From Firm-04 sp045642925 (GTDB lineage: Bacteria; Bacillota; Clostridia; Oscillospirales; Ruminococcaceae): a stretch of 64,000 nucleotides of DNA. Positions 45,910-55,187 of this stretch are shown here, piece by piece. The notes beneath the pieces were generated by a model. The model was given only the letters and a program-made list of their open reading frames with translations, was not told the DNA's origin and ran no database searches. The position numbers and the translations under genes were made by a program. The stretch covers positions 23,416 through 87,415 of the forward strand of contig JAZUJW010000014.1 in NCBI GenBank assembly GCA_045642925.1, in the 5' to 3' direction. Every line of letters starts with the position of its first letter. The first letter of the stretch is position 1.

Positions 45910-46127
45910 GAAAATCCTCCCTCATGCACGCTGACCGTTCTCTGGTGTATGAATGCGGTCAGACGAATACGCCGCATTCCTGCGGCAGGCTTTATCACAT
46001 TCGGATATGCACATATCCTTCTTGTGAACCGATTTCCGTGTCTTTATACCGAAGCTGTCATTTCTCAAACCAGAAATCAGTATATCAGTATTCCCCACCA
46101 GACACGCTTTTTCTGAATATTGGAAAC
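45910..46127 (-). other. GH9 leader region, no gene
   Basis: The 304-base gap 45910-46213 has no supportable gene. On the minus strand it shows two small hairpins (GGATAT/ATATCC and GCCGC-type) within the GH9 5' leader and no convincing -35/-10 pair; the best -10 candidate TATAAA near 46043 has poor spacing. The right part is the secA terminator. Confidence 0.5.
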
Positions 46128-46157
46128 GAAGCGCGTACCGAAACAGTTACGCGCTTC
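46128..46157 (-). terminator. Terminator after secA
   Basis: GAAGCGCGTA pairs with TACGCGCTTC across ten bases; the T run is short. Confidence 0.65.
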
Positions 46158-46213
46158 ATCCAATCAGCAATCAGTGATTGCTTCCCCCTAAAGTTTTCTA
46201 TTTTTCTATGATA

Positions 46214-48958
46214 TCAGGATTTCTTCAAAGCGCAGCAATTCTTGTATTTCTTGCCGCTGCCGCACGGACACGGTTCATTGGCACCGATCTTCTTTTTGGA
46301 AGCCTGTGTACGGAAGCTGCCGTCACCTGCACCGGCATTCGGTGCATCCGGCTTTGCAACCTGTTCACGTTCCGGTGCTTTGTTGTTTGCAAGCTGGATC
46401 GTCAGCAGCAGACGAACCGTATCCTCACGGATGGATTCGACCATCGCATCGAACATCGCAAAACCTTCATAACGGTACTCGATGACCGGGTTCTGCTGAC
46501 CATAGCTTCTCAGACCGATACCTTTGCGCAGTTCATCCATATCATCAATGTGTGCCATCCACTTGGTATCAACGATTTTCAGCAGGATCACACGCTCGAG
46601 TTCACGGAGTTCCTCTTTGCCGATGGTTTCTTCACGAATCTGATACAGTTTCAATGTACGGTCAATCAGCATATTCACGATATCATCGCGGCTGGTTGCA
46701 TTGAGCTGTGCATCATCGTACTCGAAATCTTCCGGAATCGTGATCCAGTCCATAAAGTATTCACGCAAACCGACCAGATTCCAGTTGCTCTTGTCGGAAT
46801 CGTCAACAAGGTACTGCGGTACGGTATCACGAATCAGCTCACGAATCATATTGAGGATATAAGCATGGAGGTCTTCTCCGTTCAGCACCTGTCCGCGCTG
46901 ACCGTAGATAATCTCACGCTGTGCACTCATGACATCATCGTAGTTCAGGACATTCTTACGGATCTGGAAGTTTCTGCCTTCCACCTGCTTCTGAGAAGAC
47001 TCGATGACTCTCGAAAGCAGTTTGCTCTCGATCGGCGTATCTTCATCCACATCCAGCTTTGCCATCATATTTTCCAGCTTGTCACCTGCAAAAATACGCA
47101 TCAGGTCATCTTCCGTGGAAAGGAAGAAACGGCTTTCGCCTTCGTCACCCTGACGACCGGAACGACCACGAAGCTGGTTGTCGATACGGCGGGATTCATG
47201 GCGCTCAGTACCCAGAATGTACAAACCGCCTGCCGCCTTGACATCGACTGCCTTTTCCTTGACTTCGGCATTGAATTTATCATAGAGTTCACGGTATACC
47301 TGACGTGCCTTCAGGATTTCTTCGTCCTCGGTATCTGCATAGCCGACTGCTTCCGTGATGATATCTTCCGGAATCTCACGCTTTCTCATTTCTGCTTTCG
47401 CAAGAAATTCTGCGTTACCGCCCAGCATGATGTCGGTACCACGACCAGCCATGTTCGTTGCAATGGTGACAGCGCCCAGTTTACCTGCCTGTGCAACGAT
47501 CTCAGCTTCCTTTGCATGGTACTTTGCGTTCAGGACTTCATGCTTGATGCCGCGTCTCTGCAGCATTTGTGACAGCAGTTCGGATTTTTCAATCGAAACC
47601 GTACCGACCAGAACAGGCTGTCCTTTTTCGTGGCAGGCAAGGATCTGTTCGATGATCGCGGCATATTTGCCTTTTTCGGTACGGAATACGAGGTCAGGCT
47701 GGTCGATACGAATGACCGGACGGTTGGTCGGGATCTCGATAACGTCCAGCTTGTAAATTTCCTTGAATTCGTCTTCTTCGGTCATTGCCGTACCGGTCAT
47801 ACCGGACAGCTTCTTATAAAGACGGAAGAAGTTCTGGAAGGTAATGGTTGCAAGCGTCTTGGATTCGTTCTTGACCTTTACGCCTTCCTTTGCCTCGATT
47901 GCCTGATGCAGACCGTCATTGTAACGTCTGCCCATCATCATACGACCGGTGCTTTCGTCAACGATGATGATTTCATCATCCTTGATGACGTAGTCGGTAT
48001 CCAGACGCATGATGCCGTGTGCCTTGATTGCCTGATTGATGTGGTGCAGAAGTGTAAGGTTCTCTGCGTCCATCAGGTTCTCAACATGGAAATAGCTTTC
48101 TGCTTTCTGCACACCGCGGCGGGTGATGGTAGCAGTCTTGGCTTTTTCGTCAATAATATAGTCCGCATCCTCGAAGCTTTCATCCTGGTCTTCCTTGTCG
48201 TCCATCTCGACAACAGTTGCGGAAGTCAGTGTGCGTGCAAATTTATCAGCCGCTTCATAGAGGGCAGTGGACTTGTCGCCCTGACCGGAAATGATCAGCG
48301 GCGTTCTTGCTTCATCGATCAGAATGGAGTCCACTTCGTCGACGATGGCGAAGTTCGGCTCACGCTGTACGCGGTCTTTCTTATAAATGACCATGTTGTC
48401 ACGCAGATAGTCGAAGCCCATTTCATTATTTGTGCCATAAGTGACATCGCAGTTATATGCGGCACGGCGCTGGTCATTGTTCAGGTCATGCACGATACAG
48501 CCGACCGTCAGACCGAGGAAGCGCAGTACCTTACCCATTTCATCGGACTGCGTTTTTGCAAGGTAATCGTTGACCGTAACGACATGAACGCCGTTACCCG
48601 TCAAGCCGTTGACATAGGATGCAACACAGGCAACGAGGGTTTTACCTTCACCGGTTCTCATTTCTGCAATACGACCCTGATGCAGGACAATTGCACCGAT
48701 GATCTGCACAGGGAACGGCTTTTTGCCGAGGATTCTGTCTGCCGCTTCACGCACCGTTGCCAATGCTTCCGGCATGATATCGTCCAAAGATTCTCCGTTT
48801 GCAAGGCGCTCACGGAATTCCACTGTCTTGTGTTTCAGGGATTCATCCGACAAGCCTTTGTATTCTTCATCCATATCAAGCACTTTCTGCTTGATGGGTT
48901 CAATTCTTGCAAGTTCCTTTGCACTGTACGAGCCGAAAATCTTTTCAAATAATTTCAT
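46214..48958 (-). CDS. secA: Preprotein translocase ATPase SecA
   Basis: Peripheral ATPase that pushes unfolded preproteins through SecYEG. The 914 residues have Walker A GEGKT near 105, a DEVDSILIDEA DEAD-type segment, the preprotein cross-linking domain, and a C-terminal SEC-C zinc motif CPCGSGKKYKNCC (last 20 residues) that binds SecB or lipids. Its exports would include the dockerin proteins of this window. The ribosome site is GGCGG, weaker than average. Single gene, own promoter. Confidence 0.98.
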   Translation of the reverse strand: MKLFEKIFGSYSAKELARIEPIKQKVLDMDEEYKGLSDESLKHKTVEFRERLANGESLDDIMPEALATVREAADRILGKKPFPVQIIGAIVLHQGRIAEMRTGEGKTLVACVASYVNGLTGNGVHVVTVNDYLAKTQSDEMGKVLRFLGLTVGCIVHDLNNDQRRAAYNCDVTYGTNNEMGFDYLRDNMVIYKKDRVQREPNFAIVDEVDSILIDEARTPLIISGQGDKSTALYEAADKFARTLTSATVVEMDDKEDQDESFEDADYIIDEKAKTATITRRGVQKAESYFHVENLMDAENLTLLHHINQAIKAHGIMRLDTDYVIKDDEIIIVDESTGRMMMGRRYNDGLHQAIEAKEGVKVKNESKTLATITFQNFFRLYKKLSGMTGTAMTEEDEFKEIYKLDVIEIPTNRPVIRIDQPDLVFRTEKGKYAAIIEQILACHEKGQPVLVGTVSIEKSELLSQMLQRRGIKHEVLNAKYHAKEAEIVAQAGKLGAVTIATNMAGRGTDIMLGGNAEFLAKAEMRKREIPEDIITEAVGYADTEDEEILKARQVYRELYDKFNAEVKEKAVDVKAAGGLYILGTERHESRRIDNQLRGRSGRQGDEGESRFFLSTEDDLMRIFAGDKLENMMAKLDVDEDTPIESKLLSRVIESSQKQVEGRNFQIRKNVLNYDDVMSAQREIIYGQRGQVLNGEDLHAYILNMIRELIRDTVPQYLVDDSDKSNWNLVGLREYFMDWITIPEDFEYDDAQLNATSRDDIVNMLIDRTLKLYQIREETIGKEELRELERVILLKIVDTKWMAHIDDMDELRKGIGLRSYGQQNPVIEYRYEGFAMFDAMVESIREDTVRLLLTIQLANNKAPEREQVAKPDAPNAGAGDGSFRTQASKKKIGANEPCPCGSGKKYKNCCALKKS

Positions 48959-49039
48959 GGAATAACCGCCTTTTTTGAATCATTACAGGAATACGCTGTA
49001 CGGGCATATTCCCGTCACTTTACGATTCCACACGATACT

Positions 49040-49068
49040 AGTTTACTATATCTTCCGATTTTTGTCAA
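49040..49068 (-). promoter_or_regulatory. Promoter of secA
   Basis: Minus-strand TTGACA, 17 bases, TAAACT, about 80 bases before the ATG. 48959-49188 shows no other feature. Confidence 0.65.
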
Positions 49069-49188
49069 TAGGTTTGTGAAAAAAAACATTATTTTCAGCA
49101 ATTTTTAATATTTGACGTGTGAATCATAAGAATCTTGATTTTGCGTCATCCTTGCCGACAAAAGCACAGAATTCTCACACAAAATCAT

Positions 49189-50520
49189 TCATGATTCCAT
49201 TGCAAGCTGCTGAAAATGTTCGCCGCGCTTTTCAAAGTTCTTGTAGACATTATAACTTGCTGCCGCCGGCGACATCAGGCAGATTTTTCCTTTCTGCGTG
49301 ATTTTCTTTGCAATGGCGACTGCCTGTGGAAGGTCTTCCGCATACTGCATCCGCTCCTGCAATGCCGCAGAATAGGACTTTGCTTCGTCAAAAATCCGTC
49401 TGCCCGAATCAGACATCAGCACAATATGCGGCACGGATGACTGTTCGAGATATTCCAGCAAGGACATATAATTGATGCCTCTGTCCATACCGCCGATGAG
49501 TACCGTGTCGGTATCGGGAAGACTGTTGAGTGCCTGAATACAGGTTTCGCAGGCAGTTGAAATGGAATCATCATACCAGCGAATGCCATGGAACGTGCCG
49601 ATCGGTGCAAGACGATGCGGCAAGGGCTGAAATGTCGAGATGCCCTCTGCAATTTTCTCTGCGGAAACACCCGCCATTCTCGCCAGCGCATACACCACTG
49701 CGCAGTTATAGCGGTTATGCACGCCTGTCAGCGCCGTGTCCGCAGGCACTTCCATGGTTTCCCCACGGAACTGCACGGTATTTCCGCCTGTCAGCGTCAC
49801 ATCTGCCTGTGCATCTTCCATCGCAAGGCGCAGTACCTCTGCGTTGCAGTCCCCTGCCAACGGCAGCTGCGGCACGCCGCAGATCAGCAGATCTCCCGCC
49901 TGCTGATTCCGATAGATATTCTCCTTGCAGTAAGCATAGTATTCAAATGTGCCGTAGTGGTCAAGATGTTCCTCATAAAGATTCAGCAGAACCGCTGTTT
50001 TCGGCGACATATGATTATATTCGAGCTGATGCACGCCGATTTCCAGCACGATGACTGTTTCAGGCGTGATCTGTTCATACAGGTCTGCCATGGGAATGCC
50101 GATGTTGCCGCCCAGAACGGACGGGATCCCAGCCGTCTGCAAGACATGATAGAGCAAGGAGGAAGTCGTGGATTTTCCCTTTGTGCCTGTGATACCGATG
50201 CACTGATCCCGATAGGCGGTCAGAAACAGTTCGGTCAGAGAAGTCACGCGACATGGCAGAGATTCCGGCTTTTGCTGCAGGACAATCCCCGGACTTTTAA
50301 ACACAATGTCGTAAGATGTCATCGCTTCCTGATATGTTTCGCCAATGTGCAGTGTGACATTCTGCGGTGCGTCAGAAATCGGATTCGCATCCGCAATTCC
50401 CAGTGCGGCATAGCCGCCCGCCTGTATCATGCGGCGGTAAAGCGCTCTGCCCTCTCTGCCGAATCCCAGCAGCAGAACCCGCTTGTCGGCAATGGTTTTC
50501 TTTAATACTTGAAGCAGCAT
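49189..50520 (-). CDS. murD: UDP-N-acetylmuramoyl-L-alanine--D-glutamate ligase
   Basis: Cytosolic Mur ligase that adds D-Glu to UDP-MurNAc-L-Ala. The 443 residues carry the N-terminal UDP-binding Rossmann domain (LLLGFGREG), the ATP loop GTKGKSTTS near 105, the central GGNIGIP segment and a C-terminal ligase domain with GGMDRGINY. ATG 50520 has GGAGG seven bases upstream; the ATG at 50559 lies inside the repeat-proximal sequence. It follows an SGNH hydrolase gene on the same strand, separated by repeat copy 2. It is away from the usual dcw cluster, so it may be a second copy or a relocated single copy. Confidence 0.92.
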   Translation of the reverse strand: MLLQVLKKTIADKRVLLLGFGREGRALYRRMIQAGGYAALGIADANPISDAPQNVTLHIGETYQEAMTSYDIVFKSPGIVLQQKPESLPCRVTSLTELFLTAYRDQCIGITGTKGKSTTSSLLYHVLQTAGIPSVLGGNIGIPMADLYEQITPETVIVLEIGVHQLEYNHMSPKTAVLLNLYEEHLDHYGTFEYYAYCKENIYRNQQAGDLLICGVPQLPLAGDCNAEVLRLAMEDAQADVTLTGGNTVQFRGETMEVPADTALTGVHNRYNCAVVYALARMAGVSAEKIAEGISTFQPLPHRLAPIGTFHGIRWYDDSISTACETCIQALNSLPDTDTVLIGGMDRGINYMSLLEYLEQSSVPHIVLMSDSGRRIFDEAKSYSAALQERMQYAEDLPQAVAIAKKITQKGKICLMSPAAASYNVYKNFEKRGEHFQQLAMES

Positions 50521-50544
50521 TTCAGCCTCCAAATGTTCGAATTT

Positions 50545-50610
50545 AAGGCAATACCGCACAGATCAGATGTGCCGCCAAGCCGTCAGGCGTGCTTTGTGCG
50601 GTGTTGCCTT
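50545..50610 (+). repeat. MITE-like repeat, copy 2 (deleted form)
   Basis: 66 bases with the same AAGGCAATACCGCACA and TGTGCGGTGTTGCCTT ends and only the right third of the interior kept (GTGCCGCCAAGCCGTCAGGCG). It fills the gap between the SGNH gene and murD and, as a perfect long stem, could act as an attenuator there. TA flanks each side. Confidence 0.8.
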
Positions 50611-50618
50611 AAGTAATA

Positions 50619-51764
50619 TTACAGCAATGATGCGGGAACCGCTCCTGCCATTTTCTCATAAGCAAGCATACTCGGATGCAGATGGTCACCGCTGTCACAG
50701 CCATCCGCAAACCTTGCCGGATGGGCAGCATCACAGACCGCCGCGGCAAAATCAATGCAGCCGTCTGCTTCGGTCGTGGTACGCATCCAGTCATTGACTT
50801 CACAGCGGAGTACATCCCGAAACGGCTCATAGGTTCTCCAGCCTTCGATTGGCAGCAGTGTTCCGAGATATACGAAAAGCCCATGTTCTCTTGCAATCGC
50901 AATATACTGCCGCAAACCGTCGATCATTTCCTGTGCAGTCGGCAGGTCGCTCCACGGTCGGAACGGATTGACCTCCACGCCGACAGGATGGATGATGTCG
51001 TTGATGCCGTGCTGAATGATGACCGATTCCGCCCCACACGCAATGACTTCCCGCGGAAAACGAATCGAACCTTTCAGTCCGTAGGAATCATAAGTGATAT
51101 TATCATACTGCCGCAGAATGCGCGTACCGCAAGCCGCACGGCGAATAATTGCTGTTTTGCCGTCCGAAATTTCAAATGCCCGTGCAGACAGAATGTCAGG
51201 CCATGCCTGTGCGGTAATGGAATCGCCATAGCAGATGACCGTTTTGCAGTCAGCATCGCACAGCAATTCGATATCCGTCAGGAAATACAGCATATTGGTT
51301 TTTTTCGAGGTGTTGACATCCAGATGTCCCATCCCTGCCTGATTGCCTTCCGCAAAGTATCCGCCCGAAAGCGGCCCTGTGATGACGAGTCCCGAACGCA
51401 TTTGCGTGAACTCTGCGAAATACAGGCTGACAGCATAGTCTTTTCCTGCTTGAATCGGAAAAGAAACTGCATCCGAACAGACCGCCCCGCCTGCGGGAAT
51501 GGTCACGCACTCCTTGCCGTCGAATGTCAGCGAAACAGCCGTATCCGTCAGGATACCGTCCCCGCCGCAGCCTTCTGCAAACTGCGCAGAAGTGACCGTG
51601 ACCGCTTCCGTGCCGCAGAAATTGTCCAGCCGAATACGCAATGCCTGCCCGCTGAGAAACAGCCTGACAGGATACCGCAATGTCAGATTACGGGCATAAG
51701 ATTCGGGTTTATGCTCTGCGATGGATGTGGCATTGCCCCACGCAGTCACCCATTTTTGTTCCAA
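50619..51764 (-). CDS. SGNH/GDSL hydrolase with N-terminal beta-sandwich
   Basis: 381-residue esterase-like protein. The N-terminal 180 residues look like a jelly-roll domain; the SGNH domain has its block I Ser in CYGDSITAQ (about 183-191), block III GIND, and a C-terminal SGDHLHPS with catalytic Asp and His. There is no signal peptide. Family members deacetylate sugars or lipids; substrate unknown. The start is uncertain: TTG 51764 has AGGAG eleven bases upstream, and no ATG fits. It lies 25 bases after a small membrane protein gene, probably in the operon that begins with the histidine phosphatase. Confidence 0.82.
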   Translation of the reverse strand: MEQKWVTAWGNATSIAEHKPESYARNLTLRYPVRLFLSGQALRIRLDNFCGTEAVTVTSAQFAEGCGGDGILTDTAVSLTFDGKECVTIPAGGAVCSDAVSFPIQAGKDYAVSLYFAEFTQMRSGLVITGPLSGGYFAEGNQAGMGHLDVNTSKKTNMLYFLTDIELLCDADCKTVICYGDSITAQAWPDILSARAFEISDGKTAIIRRAACGTRILRQYDNITYDSYGLKGSIRFPREVIACGAESVIIQHGINDIIHPVGVEVNPFRPWSDLPTAQEMIDGLRQYIAIAREHGLFVYLGTLLPIEGWRTYEPFRDVLRCEVNDWMRTTTEADGCIDFAAAVCDAAHPARFADGCDSGDHLHPSMLAYEKMAGAVPASLL

Positions 51765-51789
51765 TGAAATCACTTCTCCTTGTATTCTC

Positions 51790-52245
51790 TTATCGTAAGA
51801 GCCGCACAACAAAGACACCCGCCCCGATCAGACTGCAAAGCGAAAACAGCGTGCCGACTGTAATGATCAGCAAACTGTGGCGGTCATACGCAGTACGGTG
51901 TTTCTTTCCTTTGTGAATCAAAATCGTATGCGGCACATCGTTGTAGATTTTCTCCCGTGCGACATTCTCCGCAGGAAACAGGCAGGCATATTCCTCCCCT
52001 TCCGCTTCATAAACCGCACGGTCAAACTGTTTCGAATGCGAAAAACGTACAAATTTTCCTTTTGCCTTATGAAAACGCGGCATCATGCAGACAGTGCCCA
52101 GAAAAAATGCTGCGATCAGCAAAAGCGCCAGACCGATCAGTCCGCAGATGATCGCAACTGCCCATGACAGGATCACCGAAAACGGAATTCCCACAAACAA
52201 CAGCAGCAGCACGACGATCACAATGGCAAGCAATACGCCCAGCAT
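51790..52245 (-). CDS. Small membrane protein, DUF3592-like
   Basis: 151 residues with two N-terminal helices (VLLAIVIVVLLLLFVG, and VAIICGLIGLALLLIAAFFLG), a soluble loop of about 60 residues with a KFVRFSHSKQFDRAVYEAEGEEY pattern, and a C-terminal helix. It recalls proteins of unknown function DUF3592, which I cannot verify. The GAGGACGAG at the end of the phosphatase gene serves as its ribosome site, and the gap is three bases, so it is translationally linked. Confidence 0.65.
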   Translation of the reverse strand: MLGVLLAIVIVVLLLLFVGIPFSVILSWAVAIICGLIGLALLLIAAFFLGTVCMMPRFHKAKGKFVRFSHSKQFDRAVYEAEGEEYACLFPAENVAREKIYNDVPHTILIHKGKKHRTAYDRHSLLIITVGTLFSLCSLIGAGVFVVRLLR

Positions 52246-52248
52246 GGT

Positions 52249-52884
52249 TTACTCGTCCTCAGAAAGTTCAGGAAGCAGCGGCGTCAGTCCCAGAATCTCA
52301 AACGCCTGTGACTGCTGCCACATCTGCGCAGTAAACTGCACTTCAAAGCCCTCACCCGGTTCGCATACGATTTGCTTCGGATCATATTTCGGCAGACCAA
52401 AACACGCGATTGCATTTGCAATGACACCTGCGTGCGTGACAACGGCAACATGGCGCAGGTCTTCATCCATCATCTCCATCAGGATACGGTGCAGTCCGCG
52501 GTACGTGCGCACGCAAAGTTCCGCAACGCTTTCGCCTTCCGGCGGCTTCGCATCCATGCCGCCTTTCAGCCATGCATGATAATCTTCACGTCCCATCAGT
52601 TCATCCGGCGTTTTGCCCTCAAACTGCCCGAAATGCAGTTCACTGAATTCATCCGCCATCAGGATCTCCCTGTCCGGAAAGAGGATCTCCGCCGTTTCGG
52701 TGCAGCGCTGCAATGGACTGCTGTATACACGCTCCACTTTCGGATACACAAAATGGTCGAGTTTGTCATATAATTCTGTTCTGCCTTTGTCGGTCAGCGG
52801 AAAATCGGTCGTGCCGATATACGTACCGCTTTCATTCGCAGATGTCTGTCCGTGACGGAAAAAACTGATGTGATAGCTTCTCAT
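52249..52884 (-). CDS. Histidine phosphatase (phosphoglycerate mutase-like)
   Basis: 211-residue branch-1 histidine phosphatase. The nucleophilic His is in FFRHGQT (about residue 11), and the second His is in VTHAGV near 150; Arg in SSPLQRCTETA completes the phosphate pocket. CobC, PhoE and broad-specificity phosphatases share this plan, and the substrate is not evident. AAAGGA precedes ATG 52884. It is divergent from the XRE regulator gene across a palindromic site, so it may be under that regulator's control. Confidence 0.87.
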   Translation of the reverse strand: MRSYHISFFRHGQTSANESGTYIGTTDFPLTDKGRTELYDKLDHFVYPKVERVYSSPLQRCTETAEILFPDREILMADEFSELHFGQFEGKTPDELMGREDYHAWLKGGMDAKPPEGESVAELCVRTYRGLHRILMEMMDEDLRHVAVVTHAGVIANAIACFGLPKYDPKQIVCEPGEGFEVQFTAQMWQQSQAFEILGLTPLLPELSEDE

Positions 52885-52909
52885 AATAGCAGTTCCTTTC
52901 TCAAGAGTC

Positions 52910-52937
52910 CTTGTCGATATCAACAAAAACCGACAAG
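52910..52937. promoter_or_regulatory. Palindromic site in the XRE/phosphatase divergent region
   Basis: CTTGTCG and CGACAAG form a perfect inverted repeat with 14 bases between, and TTGTCGATATCAACAA (52911-52926) is itself palindromic at 14 of 16 positions. Another TTGTC half site follows at 52943. It is placed as an operator for the XRE regulator; binding is inference. Confidence 0.5.
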
Positions 52938-52968
52938 AAAAATTGTCAGATATTTTGAAGCGAAGGAC

Positions 52969-52997
52969 TTTACAAATTATACTATTTGTTATATAAT
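52969..52997 (+). promoter_or_regulatory. Promoter of the XRE-apbE-rnf run
   Basis: TTTACA, 17 bases, TATAAT. The next genes follow with gaps of 25 bases or less to rnfB, and no further promoter or terminator was seen. Confidence 0.75.
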
Positions 52998-53071
52998 TAT
53001 GGTGAACGCGCAATATGTATAACCACGCGCCGCCTATCAATTCCTACTCGGAAGATTGGAGATATATCGTT

Positions 53072-53785
53072 ATGAATTCGGATTTTGCTCGTATCATCAC
53101 ACTTCAGCGCAAAGAACGAAAAATCAGCCAGAAAAAAGCCGCCGCCGACCTTGGGATCTCTCAGGCGCTCCTTTCACACTATGAGAAAGGCATCCGGGAA
53201 TGCGGTCTGGATTTTCTTGTCAAAATTGCAGATTATTACAACGTTTCCTGTGACTATCTTCTCGGCAGGACACCGGAACCGGGCGGAAAGACCCTCACCA
53301 TGGAGGAGATTCCGGATGATGACGGCAATAACGAAATGCCTTCCACCGAAACCATCCGCTTCTACCGCAAAGTCATCAATAATTCCATCAGTCTGCTGTT
53401 TTCCTTCGCACAGCGTGCAAATTCCGTCACACTGATCCGCGAAGTTTCTGCATATCTGATGCTCTCGGTGTACAAGCTGTTCCGTATCATCTACAACGCC
53501 TGTTCCGACAATGACCAGAAATTGTTCCGTATTCCAAAAGTCGTTGCAAACGACAGTGCAAACGGTATTATTTCCCTCAGTGAAGCCAACATCAAAGCGG
53601 CTTCCAGCGGTATCGTGATCGGTGCAAACGACTGCGTAAAAGATGCGAGCACACTTTATGTTACCACTGCGACACTTTCGAAGGATTTCTCCGAATACGC
53701 TTCCTCATTGCTGAATCTCATCAAGATCAGCGAGGACAGCATTGCCCGTACCCGTGATGAGCTGGAAACCCAGCACCGCCCGTAA
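53072..53785 (+). CDS. XRE-family transcription regulator
   Basis: 237 residues. Residues 8-62 form a Cro/C1-type helix-turn-helix (SQKKAAADLGISQALLSHYEKG, NVSCDYLLGRTP). The remaining 160 residues are helical, with a repeated Ser-rich region near the end, possibly dimerisation or sensing. It stands 25 bases before apbE, ahead of the Rnf genes, and faces the phosphatase operon. GGAGA lies nine bases before ATG 53072; an upstream ATG at 53015 has none. Regulation of its own run and of the divergent gene is likely but untested. Confidence 0.85.
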   Translation: MNSDFARIITLQRKERKISQKKAAADLGISQALLSHYEKGIRECGLDFLVKIADYYNVSCDYLLGRTPEPGGKTLTMEEIPDDDGNNEMPSTETIRFYRKVINNSISLLFSFAQRANSVTLIREVSAYLMLSVYKLFRIIYNACSDNDQKLFRIPKVVANDSANGIISLSEANIKAASSGIVIGANDCVKDASTLYVTTATLSKDFSEYASSLLNLIKISEDSIARTRDELETQHRP

Positions 53786-53810
53786 CGACAATACCAAATC
53801 TTATTATAAC

Positions 53811-54806
53811 ATGAATATGAAAAAAAAGAAAGCCCTATTGACAAGTTTTTTTGCATCTGCCCTTATTTTCCTCGGCGGATGCGGTTCCGAACCCTATACG
53901 GAAACGACCTGTATTGCAATGGATACGCAATTTTCATTGAAAATATACGGTACTGACGAGGACGTGTCCATACAGCAGACCGAAATGTTGTCGCTTCTCT
54001 CAGCACTGCTGGACTGCCATATTGAGAACAGCGGCATTTCACTCCTGAATCAAACAGGTTTTCTGACGGACGACACCGGCACGATCACTGACATTCTCAC
54101 GCAGACACAAGCTTTGCAGGAGGAATTCGGCAATGCGGTACAGCTTTCCTGCCGTCCCCTGACTGCACTCTGGAATATCGGAAATGATGCGGCGCGTGTG
54201 CCGTCAGATGCGGAAATTCAAGAGGTACTTCCCAAAATTGATGACTTTCAGATTTCCTTTTTTGATAATACAGTCGCCATCCCCACATACTGCGAACTTG
54301 ATTTCGGTGCCGTTGCCAAAGGCTATGCCCTTGACCAACTTGCAGAGGAATTCCGTAAAAGCGAAACGCCCTGCGCAGTCGCTGACGCCGCCTCTGCCGT
54401 TCTGTTCTATGGTCAAAAGCCCACCGGTCAGCCTTTTTCACTCGGCATCTCCGACCCTGCATCGAATGGGATGCTTGGTACGCTGACCATTTCCAACGCC
54501 GACCCGCTGGACGCTGTGTTCATCAGCACTTCCGCCAACACGGAACGCTTTCTGGAAGCAGACGGCACGATTTACGGACATATTTTTGATTTGCAGACAG
54601 GCTTCCCTGCACAAAGTGACCTTGCTTCCGTCACTGTTGTTGCAGAGAATGGTCTGAAAGCGGACTTTCTCTCGACCACACTGTTCATCGGCGGCAGTGC
54701 AGAGGTGGAAAAATACATTGATGCCGATGATTTTCAGATTCTTGCCGTCAAGCAGGATGGTACGATTCTGAAAAGTGACGCGCTGCAATTCGAGGTTGCT
54801 TCATGA
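53811..54806 (+). CDS. apbE: FAD:protein FMN transferase (flavinylation enzyme)
   Basis: 331-residue lipoprotein (LGGC lipobox, Cys about residue 23) acting outside the membrane. It attaches FMN to Thr of S/TGAT sites, here most likely RnfD and RnfG downstream. Segments TCIAMDTQFSLKIYG, ELDFGAVAKGYALDQLA and STSANTERF match the family, with the latter bearing metal/FAD contacts. No Shine-Dalgarno is visible before ATG 53811 or 53817, so translation may be coupled to the XRE gene 25 bases before. The end overlaps the next ATG. Confidence 0.92.
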   Translation: MNMKKKKALLTSFFASALIFLGGCGSEPYTETTCIAMDTQFSLKIYGTDEDVSIQQTEMLSLLSALLDCHIENSGISLLNQTGFLTDDTGTITDILTQTQALQEEFGNAVQLSCRPLTALWNIGNDAARVPSDAEIQEVLPKIDDFQISFFDNTVAIPTYCELDFGAVAKGYALDQLAEEFRKSETPCAVADAASAVLFYGQKPTGQPFSLGISDPASNGMLGTLTISNADPLDAVFISTSANTERFLEADGTIYGHIFDLQTGFPAQSDLASVTVVAENGLKADFLSTTLFIGGSAEVEKYIDADDFQILAVKQDGTILKSDALQFEVAS

Positions 54807-55177
54807 ACGTGCGCGATCTCGTCTTTGTGCGAAAATCAGATTTTGTGATCCTTTCGGCAGGTTTGCTGACCTGCCTTCTGCTGTGGCTCCTGCCCATACA
54901 GCGTCACGGAAGCTTCGCCGAGATCCGTATGGGCAATCAGGTGTTGGCTTCCGTTTCCCTGCAAACTGACCGTGATGCGTTTGCTGTTGCGGGCGCAGAC
55001 GGTTTTTTGTTTGCCGTCCGTGATGGCGCATTCTATGTCGAAGCTGCCCCCTGCATAAATCAGATCTGCGTCCACACCATGGGCATTTCTCATGCGGGAC
55101 AGCAGATTCTCTGCGTTCCTGCGGGTTTATACGTCCGCATTTGCTCTGATGCCGCAATGCCCGATGCTGTGCTGTAA
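54803..55177 (+). CDS. NusG domain II-containing membrane protein
   Basis: 124 residues with one helix at about 14-32 and an extracellular NusG domain II-like beta barrel (QVLASVSLQTDRDAFAV, then two Cys in APCINQICVHTMG). Proteins of this kind occur beside ApbE and Rnf genes in many anaerobes; no activity is known. It overlaps apbE by four bases (ATGA). Confidence 0.85.
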   Translation: MNVRDLVFVRKSDFVILSAGLLTCLLLWLLPIQRHGSFAEIRMGNQVLASVSLQTDRDAFAVAGADGFLFAVRDGAFYVEAAPCINQICVHTMGISHAGQQILCVPAGLYVRICSDAAMPDAVL

Positions 55178-55187
55178 GGAGGAGGAC

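Noticed and set aside
43900..46116. 738-codon + strand frame opposite the GH9 cellulase
   Set aside because: Mirror of a full-length cellulase; Cys/Ile/Val-rich low-quality protein and no ribosome site.
46178..48952. Long + strand frames opposite secA
   Set aside because: Shadows of a highly conserved essential gene.
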